DNA of 64,000 bases, from assembly GCF_000004075.3 (NCBI RefSeq), contig NC_026661.2:7896058-7960057 (forward strand), written 5' to 3'. This DNA is from Cucumis sativus. Its lineage: Eukaryota; Streptophyta; Magnoliopsida; Cucurbitales; Cucurbitaceae. Positions 1 to 11,549 of this stretch are shown piece by piece. The stretch's first letter is position 1. Every line of letters begins with the position of its first letter. Both the position numbers and the translations under genes were made by a program. Below the pieces are notes generated by a model. It had not been told where the DNA came from. It saw nothing but the letters and a program-made list of their open reading frames with translations, and did no database searches.

Positions 1-154
1 TTGTTCTTCACATTTGAGGTTCTATAAGTTTTATCTAATTATGACATATGATTGTTAACTAATAAAAAAACTTGTTAACATATCCTCATCCTATGTTCTT
101 GAAAGAAGACATATGCCCAATCTTCTTTTTGTACTTCCTTTGATGAGGCGGGAA
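1..154. other. AT-rich sequence, no recognised gene
   Basis: No open frame or motif that I can assign. It lies just left of a decayed gypsy polymerase fragment and is probably older, more degraded transposon sequence. Confidence 0.4.
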
Positions 155-753
155 GTGATTTGTGAGTTTTGACTGAAGCAAGTTTTGTTCCTTGGCCATG
201 TAGTGTCCAGTGAAGGAGTTATTATAGACCCAGCAAAGATTAAAGTTGTTACCATTTGGCCTCGACCTTGTACAGTCAGTGAAGTTTAAAGTTTTTTGGG
301 TTTAATAGGTTATTACAGAAGGTTCGTGGAAGGCTTCTCTCGTATAGCTAGTCCTTTGACCTAGCTAACCAGGAAGGGGAATCCTTTTGTTTGGAGCCCA
401 GCATGTGAGAGCAGTTTCCAGGATCTTAAACAGAAACTTGTTACTACACCAGTCCTTATAGTGCCAGATGGATCTGGGAGTTATGTGATTTACAGCGATG
501 CCTCTTAGAAAGGATTGAGTTGTGTATTGATGCAATAAGGTAAGGTGGTTGTTTATGCCTCTCCTCAGTTGAAGAGCCATGAGCAGAACTACCCTACACA
601 TGATTTAGAGTTTGGCAGCAATAGTTTTTGCACTTAAGATTTGGAGGCATTATTTATATGGTGAGAAGATTCAGATCTTCATTGACCATAAGAGCTTGAA
701 TTGGTCAAGGACTTAAATATGAGATAAATATGAGATAGCGCGGATGGCTCGAG
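155..753 (+). pseudogene. Ty3/gypsy RT-RNase H fragment (truncated upstream element)
   Basis: This stretch is a diverged second copy of the pol region found at about 5585-6166 in the same window. It carries the RT thumb region (the [14 protein letters not shown] segment near 200), the following region near 300, and the RNase H start near 480-600. Every frame has stop codons, so it cannot be translated. Homology to pol ends abruptly at about 753 (sequence gatggctcgag, matching 6156-6166). The next base already matches the interior of the LTR, so most of the integrase region and the first ~68 bp of the LTR are missing. It is therefore the remnant of another element of the same family, not part of the element at 2974-7862. 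Confidence 0.8.
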
Positions 754-2973
754 GTGAAATTATTTGATTTGTGGAAGTTAAGTACGTTGGAGTGATATGT
801 GGTTAATTCTGAAATTTGAAATCCTATTGTTAAAGTGGTGATTTTTGGATTGATTGGTTGGTAAATTAAATTTGTAAAGTTTGAAGTATTATGAGTAATT
901 ATTGTTTATCAGTATAAGCAAAGTTATAGAGGAATAAGAATAATTATATTATGGGATAATATAATTATTCATAATATAATTATTATGGAAAAGAGAGAAG
1001 TTATTGATGATATATTGAGTCAGTAATGAAGAAATAGAAAAATGATTTGAAATAGAAAAAAATGAGTTCGTTGGGGAAATTAAATAATGATAATAAAGAT
1101 AAGGACAATAGTAATGATAATAATACTGTATTATTATTATTATTGTATATATTAAATAAGCCTCTTTCATTTTTCATGTCCATCTTCTCCACCCCTCTTT
1201 CTTCTTCACCATTCAACCCTAGAGCAGTCGCCGCCCCACTTCAGCCATCGTCGCCCACAACACTCCAGTGAGAGAGTCCTCGTCACGGTCGCATAGTCGA
1301 AGCATCACGGTCACGAAGCACAACCGTTCGTTTCTCTCCAGCTGTGTCGACTCGTGTTGCATCGGACAGTCGAACGACCCCTATCTTCCGCCGTGCGCTT
1401 CCTCCTTCGCGTCGTCGATCGTAACCCTCTCTGTCGAAACCATCATCGTCGTAGCCTCCACTTGCACAGCACCGCCGGATATCATCGCCGCTTGACAGTC
1501 AAGGATGCAAGCCATGACAATTCTTTTCGCGAGCCACACGTCCAAGCCGTGTCAGTTCAAGTCGTGTCCCTTCACCGAGCCGCGTGAGTCATCTCTGTTG
1601 ATCCAAGCCGTTCCATGTAAGCCGTACGCGAGCCATACACAACTGAGTCGATCCTGTGTGAGCCGTGAGTCTCAAGACCCAAGCCGAAGCCTTGCTAGCC
1701 GAGCCACCTTCAGTTTTAGCCGTCTGCAACATATTTAAGCCCTTAGTGAGTTTTTTGCTTAGTTCTTGTTGGGTTTGGTACGCCCAAATAATTATTGTTT
1801 GGGTCTTAAATAAGTTAGCACTGGAATGAGTTGTATTATGTTTTTTGAAGGTTAAGGTTGGTTGAGGAATTGAATTGTGCAAATTTCAATTTAAGGTTGT
1901 ATTGAGATCAACTTTAAATCTTTGGGGTAAGTTTGATTGAATTGGTTGCCTAATTAAACAGTAAAGTGATAGATTGACAAAATATTAAGTTTAATTTTGT
2001 TCATGTTTAGGACTGAGTTTATTGTGAGGATTTGACTCTCAATCAGAGGAGTACTATTTCTTTTGTGAATCTCCAGGTAAGAGATTTTTCGTACTAAACC
2101 CTACTTGGAAGTTGCATGTATGTTATGTATTGTTTAGTAGTGTAAGTAAGGATGTATAATATGTCTATTTGAGATGGCCGTATAAATAGTTACTTAGTAA
2201 ACCATATTATGATTTAGATATTAATATTCTTTGTTGAGGCATGCTATGATCAAATATGTGACTTTTGAGTTATGTGTAACTGAGCTAAGATGTGATGCTT
2301 ATGATAAAGCATGTATAGGCTATAGTGTTCTGTTATTTTGCCTGTTAGAGTCATACCATATGAGGGTCCCTCGGGTTCACCACCTATGTATGCCTATGTG
2401 GCTGGTTTGAGATGTGATTCGATGGATCACTTACAACCCGACTCTTCCTATAGGGTTATTCCTTCGGGTTCACAAGAGCCCAAATGTGTCCCTACGGGAC
2501 CATTGGATAGTATGCGTTCGAGAGCGCAATAGTATGCAGTACCATGTTACATGACTCTAGGTTAACAGACACATACTGAGACCAATATGGGTCTCTTACT
2601 AAGTATAAATTTATACTCACTCTTTTAAATGTTTTAGTTTTCAGGTAAGGGTAGAGGCAAGGGAAAACTGGCGAATGATAAGAAGTGACCGTGGATCGCC
2701 ATAGGGAACCGTTCAGTTTTCTTTCACATTTATATTTCAGTAGTTATATTCTTCATAGATTTATTTCAGAACTCCAGTTCAATTACTTTAAGTATATTTC
2801 CTCTATTTTTGGGCCGAAAGTAGTATTTAGATTAGTTATTTTAACTATTTATTTATTTTTATTATTTTAAAGTTTTTCCTCAAATTTTAATTTATTTCTT
2901 ATATATTAAAAAAAAATCTATATTTACTTAAATAGTAATGACCTAAACCTTCTAGAAAAGTTGGGGCGTTACA
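754..2973 (+). mobile_element. Ty3/gypsy LTR (left LTR, 5'-truncated)
   Basis: A ~2.2 kb LTR matching 7931-9817 along almost its whole length. It ends in ggggcgttaca directly before a tRNA-Met-type primer binding site. Relative to the right LTR it lacks the first ~68 bp, and it keeps a ~330 bp segment (about 1840-2170) that the right LTR has lost. It begins AT-rich, has a TATA-like stretch near 1146, then a C- and CpG-rich block at about 1200-1740 that is probably the transcribed leader. The many differences between the two LTRs indicate an old insertion. Confidence 0.85.
1146..1158 (+). promoter_or_regulatory. Candidate LTR TATA box
   Basis: TATATATTAAATA is followed by a pyrimidine-rich stretch and then the CpG-rich block. 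The same arrangement recurs in the right LTR near 8298. The position suits a U3/R boundary promoter, but the start of transcription cannot be read from the sequence. Confidence 0.4.
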
Positions 2974-2975
2974 GT

Positions 2976-2991
2976 TGGTATCAGAGTCAAA
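2976..2991 (+). other. Primer binding site (initiator tRNA-Met type)
   Basis: TGGTATCAGAG follows the LTR end by two bases. This is complementary to the 3' end of plant initiator tRNA-Met, the usual primer for plant LTR retrotransposons. Confidence 0.85.
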
Positions 2992-3173
2992 GTTTTAGAT
3001 TTTGTAGACTGACTTACGATGTAAGTCTTTGATTTTATCCCTATGGTTAATACGTCTTTCGTCACTCGCCAGGTACATTTTATGATATAATTTAAGATTG
3101 TGCATATGACCTTGCATGAATTAAACTAGATAAGTAAGCATGTTATGAATGAACTCGTAGTAAAAGACTTTTA

Positions 3174-4460
3174 ATGGTGGAAATTAGGAAAAAAATGCTG
3201 CCATGTAGAAGTGTTCATAGAGGTGGTATTGGAGGTAGAGGAGCTGGACGTAACCATCCTGCGGGACAACCTGAAGCACAACCTGGAGGACAGCCCGGGG
3301 AACAACCAACTGTACAAGCTGTCAACCCTACTGCACCTGTTACTCAAGCAGACCTTGCTGCTATGGAGCAAAGGTACAGAGACTTATTGTTTGAAGTGAT
3401 GGCACAACGACAGCCTGCCTCACAGACCTAGACAACTCTTGTTCAGGCATCGGCTGTAGGTGATCAGATTCCAGCTACAGGAGTTCAGGCCCAATTGTAG
3501 CCCAACACTTACCAGGCATGCTTTTAGCCGAAGCCAAGCACTTGAGGGACTTGAGGAAGTATAACCCTTAAACTTTTGATGGATCTTTAGCAGATCCCAC
3601 CAAAGCACAAATTGGTTGAGTTTGGTGGAGACCATCTTTCGTTATATGAAGTGCCCTAATGACCAGAAGATTCAGTACGCTGTGTACTTACTGATTGATA
3701 GAAGCAGAGGTTGGTGGGAGTCCACAGAGAGGATGTTGAGTGGAGATATAAGTAAGATCACCTGAGCCGCTCAAGGAGAACTTTTATGCCAAATTCTTCT
3801 CTGCCACAAGTGAGAGAGGCCAAGTGCCAGAGTTCCTAAAACTAGAGCAAGGTAACATGACCATGGAAGAGTATGATCGAAGTTCAATGTGTTATCCCAG
3901 TTTGCACCCGATTTAGTGAGAACCGAGGTTGAGAGAGCTAACAAGTTCGTCAAAGGTCTCAAGTCAGAGATCTAGGGTTTCTCGTTCGCTTCCCTTAGAC
4001 AACACCCAAGCTGATGCGCTGCGCTGCATGGCAGTAGACCTGAGTTTGTATGAGAGGACGATGTTGGCCAAGGCTGTAGAGAAGGGGCCAACTTCGGGAC
4101 ATAAACGGAAGAGACTGAGCAGCACCTATAGTAGCACCACAAAGGAATTTGAGATCAATGGTTTGTTCCAACGGCACTGACAACAAGCTACTCAAACAGG
4201 CCAAACCTTGAAGGTACTATTCATGACTCTTAATTATGGAAGACCTCACTCGGGTCGTTACCTAGCAGGAAGTGGAGTATGTTACAAATGCAGACAACTT
4301 AGGCATCTAGCTGATAAGTGCCCTCAGAAGTCATTCGGAGTTGTTGCGAACCAGACTTCCCCACCCCATCAAGGGAGAGTTTTTGTCACTAATAGGCAGG
4401 AGGCCGAGAGAGTTGGCACAATGGTGACAGGTACACTCCCAATCTTGGAACACCTGGCTT
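3174..4460 (+). pseudogene. Ty3/gypsy gag (decayed)
   Basis: The first frame opens with a basic, Gly/Arg-rich start (RGGIGGRGAGRN) and a Pro/Gln-rich stretch, then TQADLAAMEQRYRDL, typical of plant Tekay-type gag proteins. It stops at about 3429. Homology continues through several frames across 3430-4200. A CCHC zinc knuckle (CYKCRQLRHLADKC, spacing CX2CX4HX4C) sits at about 4279-4320. The knuckle residues are intact, but stops and frameshifts between the segments make the gene non-functional. Its role in a live element is the nucleocapsid that packages the RNA. Confidence 0.8.
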
Positions 4461-4960
4461 TAGTATTATTTGACTCGGGTCCTCTCATTCTTTTATATCC
4501 TCTGTGTTTGTATAGCATATGAATTTAGAAGTAGAACCCTGAGTTACCTGTTGTCTGTTTCTACTCCATCTGAGAAATTATGTTGTCTCGAGAGAAAAGA
4601 TAAAAGCATGTTAGATAAAAGTAGCAGAGCATGTTTTAGATGTAACTTTATTAGTATTGGACATGCAAGATTTTGATGTAATATTAGGCATGGATTGGCT
4701 ATCCGCTAACCATGCAAACATAGATTGTTCCCGCAAGGAGGTAGTTTTTAACCCTCTTGAGGTAACTAGTTTTAAGTATAAGGGGGCAGGGACTGTGGTT
4801 CTACCTAAAGTTATCTCAGCCATGAAGGTTAGTAAGCTGCTCGACCAGGGTACTTGGAGTATCTTGGCTAGTGTTATGGACACTAGAGGGCCTAAAGTAT
4901 CTTTATCATCTGAGCTAGTGGTAGGAAATATCTCGATATTTTTCCAGAGGAGCTTCTAGG
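4461..4960 (+). pseudogene. Ty3/gypsy aspartic protease (decayed)
   Basis: The catalytic triad sequence LFDSG is readable near 4466-4482, continuous with the zinc-knuckle frame. After a frameshift the second half is readable at 4657-4958. It begins MDMQDFDVILGMDWLSANHA, a highly conserved plant gypsy motif that follows the protease core. The region joins gag to reverse transcriptase in the order expected for Ty3/gypsy. At least one frameshift and stops interrupt it. Confidence 0.75.
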
Positions 4961-5837
4961 ACTTCCGCGCCGCAGAGAGGTTGACTTCGCCATAGAGCTC
5001 GAACCAGGTACTGGTCTCATATCGAGAGCCTCATACAGAATGACGCCAGCAGAACTGAAGGAGCTGAAGGTCTAGTTGCAGGAATTGCTGGACAAGGGTT
5101 TTATTCGACCTAGTGTGTTACCTTGGAGAGCACCAATGTTGTTTGTGAAGAAGAAAGATGGGTCGATGCGTCTTTGCATTGACTATAGAGAGCTTAATAA
5201 GGTGACAATCAAGAACAAATATCCATTGCCTAGAAATGAGGAGCTATTTGATCAGCTACAGAGAGCCACGATGTTCTCTAAGATCGGTTTACGTTTGGGA
5301 TATCACCAGTTGAGGATTAGGCACAATGATATCTAAGACGACCTTTCGTTCTCGTTATGGACATTATGAGTTTATTGTAATGTGGCCTTTCTTGCTGCAT
5401 TTATGGAATTGTATGAACATGGTGTTTAAGGATTTCTTAGACATTTATGCGATAGTTTTTATTGATGACATCTTGGTTTACTCCAAGGCAGAGGCTGAGC
5501 ATGAGGAGCATTTGCATCAGGTGTTCGAGACCCGTTTCGACCCTTCGCCAATAGGTTGTATGCCAAGTTTTCCAAGTGCGAGTTCTGGATGAAGCAGGTG
5601 TCATTCCTTGGTCATGTAGTATCCAGTGAGGGACTTTCTGTGGACCCAGCAAAGATCGAAGTCGTTACCAATTGGCCTCGACCTTCTACAATTAGTGAAG
5701 TTCGAAGTTTTCTAGGTTTAGTAGGTTATTACAGGAGGTTTGTGGAAGGGTTCTCTCATATAGCTAGTCCTTTGACCCAACTAAGCAGGAAGGGGACTCC
5801 TTTTGTTTGGAGTCCAGCGTGTGAGAGCAGTTTCTAG
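4961..5837 (+). pseudogene. Ty3/gypsy reverse transcriptase (decayed)
   Basis: Three readable pieces are split by stops or frameshifts. The first, at 5076-5336, holds the fingers and early palm ([29 protein letters not shown]). The second, at 5326-5592, holds the catalytic FIDDIL motif, the equivalent of the YxDD box. The third, at 5556-5837, holds the thumb and connection ([29 protein letters not shown]). The order and motifs are those of plant Ty3/gypsy RT, which copies the element RNA into cDNA in virus-like particles. The interruptions rule out activity. Confidence 0.85.
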
Positions 5838-6225
5838 AATCTCAAGCAAAAACTCGTTACTGCATCGGTCCTTACAATGCCTAATGGATCTGGTAATTAT
5901 GTGATATACAATGATGCCTCTAAGAAAGGACTGGGTTGCTTTTTGATGCAACAAGATATGATGGTTACTTATGCTTCTCGTCAGTTGAAAAGTCATGAGC
6001 AAAACTATCCTACACATGATTTAGAGTTGGCTGCAGTAGTTTTTTGCACTAAAGATTTGGAGGCACTATTTATACGGTGAGAAGATTCAGATCTTCACCG
6101 ACCATAAGAGCTTGAAGTACTTCTTCACTCAGAAGGAGTTGAATTTGAGGCAGCGAAGATGGCTCGAGTAGGTTAAAGACTATGACTATGAGATTTTATA
6201 CCACCCAGGTAAGGCGGATGTGGTA
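5838..6225 (+). pseudogene. Ty3/gypsy RNase H (decayed)
   Basis: The readable part at 5877-6080 contains [16 protein letters not shown] and [20 protein letters not shown], the conserved gypsy RNase H segments; the catalytic Asp in the first motif is present. After a frameshift the sequence continues through [15 protein letters not shown] and ADVVVDALSR-like segments to about 6240. In a live element this domain removes RNA from the RNA-DNA hybrid. Confidence 0.8.
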
Positions 6226-7770
6226 GTTGATGCTCTTAGTAGGAAGATATCACATTCTGCAGCACTCATTATTAGGCAGGTTCATTTGCATAGAGACCTT
6301 GAGAGAGCTGAGCTTGTAATTTTAGTAGGGGAAGTTACCTCACAGTTAGCTCAATTGTCAGTACAGCCAACTTTGAGGCAGAGAATTATTATTGCCCAGC
6401 TCACTAACCCTTATTTGGTGGATAAGCGCCGCTTAGTAGAAGGAGGGCAAGTTGAGGAGTTCTCTATATCCACTGATGAGGGACTCGTGTGTGACAAACG
6501 ATTATGTGTGCCAGCAGACAATACAGTTAAGACCGAGTTGTTGACTGAGGCCCATAGTTCCCCATTTTCTATGCATCCAGGCAGTACAAAGATGTACTAG
6601 GATTTGAAGCGAGTTTACTAGTGGAGAAATATGAAGAGAGAGGTGGCAGATTTTGTTAGTAAATGTCTGGTGTGCCAGAAGGTGAAGGCACCAAGACAAA
6701 AGCCAGCAGGGTTGTTACAACCCTTGGGTGTGCCAGAGTGGAAGTGGAAGAATGTATCTATGGACTTCATTTCTGGACTACCTAGGACCCTGAAGAGTTA
6801 TACAGTGATATGGGTTGTTGTTGACAGACTCACGAAGTCAGCACACTTCATTCCAGGGAAGTCCACTTATACTGCCAGTAAGTGGGCACAAGTTCTGGGT
6901 TTGAGTCCCGGGCAACCCATATAATTGTATATAACTGAAGTAGTGAGGTTGCATAGGGTATCGGTATCCATTGTTTTTTATAGAGATGCCCGTTTTACTT
7001 TCAAGTTCTGGAAAGGACTTCAGGCTACCATGGGCACGAGATTGGACTTCAGTACAACTTTTCATCCTCAGACTGATGGTCAGATAGAGCGTTTGAATTA
7101 GATTCTGGAGGATATGTTGCGAGCTTGTGTGTTGGAGTTCTTAGGGAGTTGGGACTCCCACTTGAACTTGATGGAGTTCGCCTATAATAGCTACCATTGG
7201 CATGGCACCGTTTGAAGCTTTGTATGGTAAAAGTTGTAGATCCCCGGTTTGTTGGGGTGAGGTTGGTGAGCAGAGAATGTTAGGCCTTGAACTAGTTCAG
7301 CCCACCAACGAAGCCACACAGAAAATTAGAGCTCGCATATTGACAACACAGAGCAGACAGAGGAACTATGCTGATGAACGACGTAGGGATCTTGAGTTTG
7401 ACGTAGGAGACATGATCTTTCTGAAGGTACCACCTATAAAGGGTGTTCTAAGATTCGAGAAGAAAGGGAAGTTGAGTCCACGTTTTGTAGGGTCGTTTGA
7501 GATTCTTGAAAGGATTGGCCCTGTAGCTTATCATTTGGCCTTGCCTCCGCAATTATCTGCAGTTCATGATGTGTTTCATGTCTCCATGCTGAGGAAGTAT
7601 GTGGCAGATCCCTCACATATAGTCGACTACAAACCGTTGCAAATTAACGACAACTTAAGCTATGAGGAGCGGCCAGTTGAGATTTTGGCTAAGGAAGTTA
7701 AACTGCTTTGTAACAGAGGAATTACATTGGTCAAGGTTTTGTGGCGAAACCACGAGGTTGAGGAAGCTAC
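6226..7770 (+). pseudogene. Ty3/gypsy integrase with chromodomain-like tail (decayed, with 33-bp insertion)
   Basis: The HHCC zinc-binding region lies near 6547-6685 (EAHSSPFSMHPG and CLVCQKVK), followed by the catalytic core with MDFISGLPR and VVVDRLTKSAHF. The second Asp region (YRDARF) and the Glu region (QTDGQIERLN) are in the next block, near 6980-7100. The C-terminal part at 7202-7774 contains MAPFEALYGK, GKLSPRFVGSFEILERIGPVAY and a chromodomain-like end (VKVLWRNHEVEEAT), which suggests the Tekay/Del chromovirus lineage. Stops near 6600, 6620, 7100 and 7774, and an insertion at 6892-6924 that adds a stop, disable it. Confidence 0.8.
6892..6924 (+). other. 33-bp insertion resembling the 3' end of plastid trnK-UUU
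   Basis: The integrase frame is contiguous if 33 bases are skipped. The inserted piece contains a perfect tRNA T-arm: stem CTGGG/CCCGG at 6895-6899 and 6907-6911 around a 7-base loop, followed by GCAACCCA, which fits an acceptor strand. From memory it matches the 3' end of plastid trnK-UUU except for two C-to-T changes at CpG sites. It stays in frame but ends in TAA. Confidence 0.5.
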
Positions 7771-7846
7771 TTGAGAGAAAGAGGACAACATGAGAGCGCA
7801 TTATCCCGAGCTATTCGAGGATTAGATCTTTCAAGGACGAAAGTTT

Positions 7847-7862
7847 CTCAAAGGAGGAAAGA
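7847..7862 (+). other. Polypurine tract of the gypsy element
   Basis: A purine run (caaaggaggaaagat) lies immediately before the right LTR, in the place where the plus-strand primer of reverse transcription is expected. Confidence 0.6.
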
Positions 7863-9817
7863 TTACAACACCCCAAAACTAGTAAGTTAACTTTAATGTG
7901 GGTTATATTAAAAAAAATTGGGTGTTATGTGTGAAATTATTTGATTTGTGGAAGTTAAGTGCGTTGGAATGATATGTGGTTAATTCTGAAATTTGAAATC
8001 ATTTTGTTAAAGTGGTAATTTTTGGATTGATTGGTTGGTAAATTAAATTTGTAAAGTTGAAAGTATTATGAGTAATTATTGTTTATGGGTATAAGCAAAG
8101 TTATAGACGAATAAGAATAATTATATTATGGGATAATATAATTATTAAGGAAACGAGAGAAGTTATTGATGATGGATTGAGTTAGTAATGAAGAAAGAGA
8201 AAAATTAATTGAAATAGAAAAAAATGAGTTCGTTGGGGAAATTAAATAATGATAATAAAGATAATGACAATAATAATAATAATACTTATTATTATTGTAT
8301 ATATTAAATAAGTCTCTCTCGTATTTCGTGCTCATCTTCTCCACCCCACTCTTTCTTCTTCACCATTTAACCCTAGAGTAGCTGTCGCCCCGCTCCTCCA
8401 GCCATCATCGAATGCAGCACTCCGGTGAGAGAGTCCCTGTCACAGTCGCATAGTCGAAGCGTCACGGTCACGAAGCACAACCGTTCGTTTCTCTCCAGCC
8501 GTGTCGACGCGTGTTGCATCGAACCGTCGAACGACCCCTGTCTTCCTCTGTGCGTTCCTCCTCCACATCATCGGTCAGAACCCTCTCTTCCGTCGAAACC
8601 ATCACCCGTCGTTGCCTCCACTCGCACAGCACCGCCGGACATCATCATGCTTAACAGTGAAGGGTGCAAGCTGTGAAAGTTTTCTTTTTGCGAGCCACAT
8701 GTTCAAGTCGTGTTAGTTCGAGTCGTATTCCTTCACCGAGCCTCGTGAGTCATCTCTGTGGATCCGAGCCGTTTCGTGTAAGCCATACGCGAGCCACGCG
8801 CAACCGAGCCATTCCTGTGTGAGTCGTATGCCAGCCGTGAGTCTCAAGACTCGAGCTGAAGCGTTGTTAGTCGAGCCATCCTTAGTTTTAGCCGTCTGCA
8901 ACATATTTAAGCCCTTGGTGAGTTTTTGCTTAATTCTCGTTGGGTTTGGTACAGACCCAAATAATTATTGTTTTTGGGTCTAAAAATGAGTTAAGCACTG
9001 GAATGAGTTGAAATTATGTTGTTTGAGATGGTCGTATAAATAGTTACTTTGAAAAACCATATTATGATTTAGATATAGTATTATTTGTTGAGGCATGCTA
9101 TAATCAAATATGTTACTTTTGAGTTATGTGTAATTGAGCTAAGATGTTGATCTTATGATAAACATGTATAGGCTATAGTGTTCTGTAGTTTTGCCTATTA
9201 GAGTTGTACCGTATGGGGGTCCATCAGGGTCACCACCTATGTATGCATGTGTGACTTGTTTGAGATGTGATTCGACGGGATCACTTACAGTCTGACTCTC
9301 CTATAGGATGATTCCTTCGGGTTCACCGAGAGCCTAGATGTGTCCCTACGGAACCACTTGATAGTATGCGTTCGGAGCGCAATAGTATGCGGTACCATGT
9401 TACAGGACTCTAACGAAAGGTTAACAGACACATAGTGAGACCACTATGGGTCTCTTACTAAGTATAAATTTATACTCACTCTTTTAAATGTTTAATTTCA
9501 GGTAAGGGTAGAGGCAAGGCATAATAGCGAATGATAAGAAGTGATCATAGATCGCCATAGGGAACAATTCAGTTTTCTTCCGCATTTATATTTCAATAGT
9601 TATATTTTCATAGGTTTATTTCAGAACTCTGGTTCAATTACTTTAAGTATTTCTTCTATTTTTGGGCCCAAACTGGTATTTTGATCAGTTATTTTAACTA
9701 CTTATATATTTAAAGTTTTTCCTCAAATTTTAATTTATTTTCTTGTATATTAAAAAAAATCTATACTTTACTTAAATAGTAATGACCTCAACCTTCTAGA
9801 AAAGTTGGGGCGTTACA
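7863..9817 (+). mobile_element. Ty3/gypsy LTR (right LTR)
   Basis: A ~1.95 kb LTR starting near caacacccc after the polypurine tract and ending in ggggcgttaca at 9817. It matches 754-2973 and includes ~68 bp at its start that the left LTR lacks. It is missing a ~330 bp block corresponding to about 1840-2170. A TATA-like stretch lies near 8298, and the CpG-rich block is at about 8380-8920. No target-site duplication can be checked, because the left end of the element is truncated. Confidence 0.85.
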
Positions 9818-9825
9818 AATTAAAA

Positions 9826-10268
9826 CTAAGTTACCTAGGTCATCCTAATGAATAGAAACCTGACTAGTAAAAGAGTTTCATCTAGTAGTTATTATTTTGC
9901 CGTCTGATCTTATGTAAACTTATTGCATAAAGATACCGTCACTCGTATGTCAACTACACAAACGCGTTGAATCATTGTGTTTGTATCAAATACAAAGTGA
10001 GCCATATTCATAGTGTTACCAGGATTAGGTATTCAGCATTATCCTTGTACTATAGAACCTTTAAGCTGATCTTGAACCTTTATCCCTGTATGTCTCTACA
10101 TACTGTTTAAGATTCATTAAACAACTTAGGATGTTAGTTTGTTTGATTTGAGTTATTAAGACAACTAATATTATAACCAATAACAATTATTACAATAATA
10201 ACATGTTATTAACAACGATTAATGGATTATATTTACAATCTACGAGTTTTAGGACATAAATCCCAACA
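9826..10268 (-). mobile_element. Ty1/copia-type LTR fragment, minus strand
   Basis: On the minus strand the piece starts TGTTGGGATTTATGTCC, the usual 5' end of many plant copia LTRs. It continues for ~440 bp until it meets the end of the gypsy LTR at 9817. The truncation suggests that the gypsy element inserted into an older copia LTR, but the other half would lie outside the window. Confidence 0.55.
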
Positions 10269-11549
10269 TAAACGATCTTTTATTTAGTCTAAACAATATT
10301 GTACCAAATCTAAACGATCCATTAGTAACAGTGGTCTATGTCTGTTTATCTGGGATAGACAACTGATGATTTAGATATTGATACATTATCATTTAAATCA
10401 TGTACTAATATCATTTAGATCTTGTACCAAGAAGCAAAAAAGAAGATGAGAGATGAAGAAGGAAGAATTTTGAAAAGGAAATGAAGAAATCAAGACAAGA
10501 AGAAGTGAGAATATGAAAGAGAAGTAATAATATGAAGAAATTAATAATACGAAGAAGAGAAGAATAAATTGCAAAGAAGAAGAAAAAGAAGTGAAGTGAA
10601 GAATGGTTTCACAATGCGCAAAAATAATGACAAAGGGAAAATCTGAAATTTATAAAAAAAATAATGGTGGCTTCATGTGCTTTAATTTTTTGTTACATGC
10701 GACGTAAATATTTTTGGGTTTTGCTACATTTATGTGTATTATTCATGATTTAATTTAATTAATTACTTTTCCAATTAATTAATTACTAAGTTAAGCATCA
10801 CATATTTAACTTAATCTAGAATTTGAATTATCTTCAATTGTATCTCGTGTACGATCGGTATGGGAATCCTCAAGAGGGTGAATAGGGTTTTTACAAATTA
10901 ATGAAACAAGTGGGCCAAATTAAATAAATTAACAAACTTTTTGCTAATAAATAATGTAATCAATAATCTCATACAAATGCATGCACATCAAAATAACTTA
11001 TAAGGTGACGTTAACAAATTCAAACATCCATTTTAATGTTTATAACAAGAAAATTGGTAACACAAATATGCAAAGATAAACTTAAACCAACCTAAATAGA
11101 GAAGTGACAATTAATCTCAAGAACAAAAGTTGCAATTAATTTCAAACACTAAAATTTGATAACAAATTAATTGCAAAATTAAATAGTTGAGAGATAAAAA
11201 AATTAACATCGGGAATTTTATAGTGGCTCGACACAACCGACCTACATCCACTTTTCAAGCTCCTCTTGGTTATTTCACTCAAACTTGACTCTTTCGATGG
11301 CTTAGAGTAGATCCATACAACGTTCCTTTTTTCAAGTGTAAGAACAAGCTCAATCATTTCCACGGTTTAGATCAAACCATTACGACCACTCTTTTTAGAG
11401 ATCAAGAGAAATCCTTTAAAATGAATTAGAAATGAAGCACGATATGAGAAAATCCTCTAAATTAGTAGATTTACAAATTTGTAGTACTCAACAATTAAAT
11501 CCCCAATACAATAAACTAGGACATCCCCATACCCATTACATCTCCCACT
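10269..11549 (-). mobile_element. Probable Ty1/copia LTR and flank, minus strand
   Basis: No protein can be read. On the minus strand the segment follows a copia pol end and the line caagtgggagatgtaatggg, a common junction between pol and the 3' LTR in plant copia elements. Near 11220-11280 it has a gtggctcga / cgacctacatccac stretch that recurs in plant copia LTRs. A purine-rich GAAGAA tract fills 10435-10590. LTR limits cannot be set without the partner LTR. Confidence 0.4.

Noticed and set aside
6885..6930. Functional tRNA gene in the integrase region
   Set aside because: Only the T-arm and an acceptor-like end are present; there is no D-arm, anticodon arm or 5' half.
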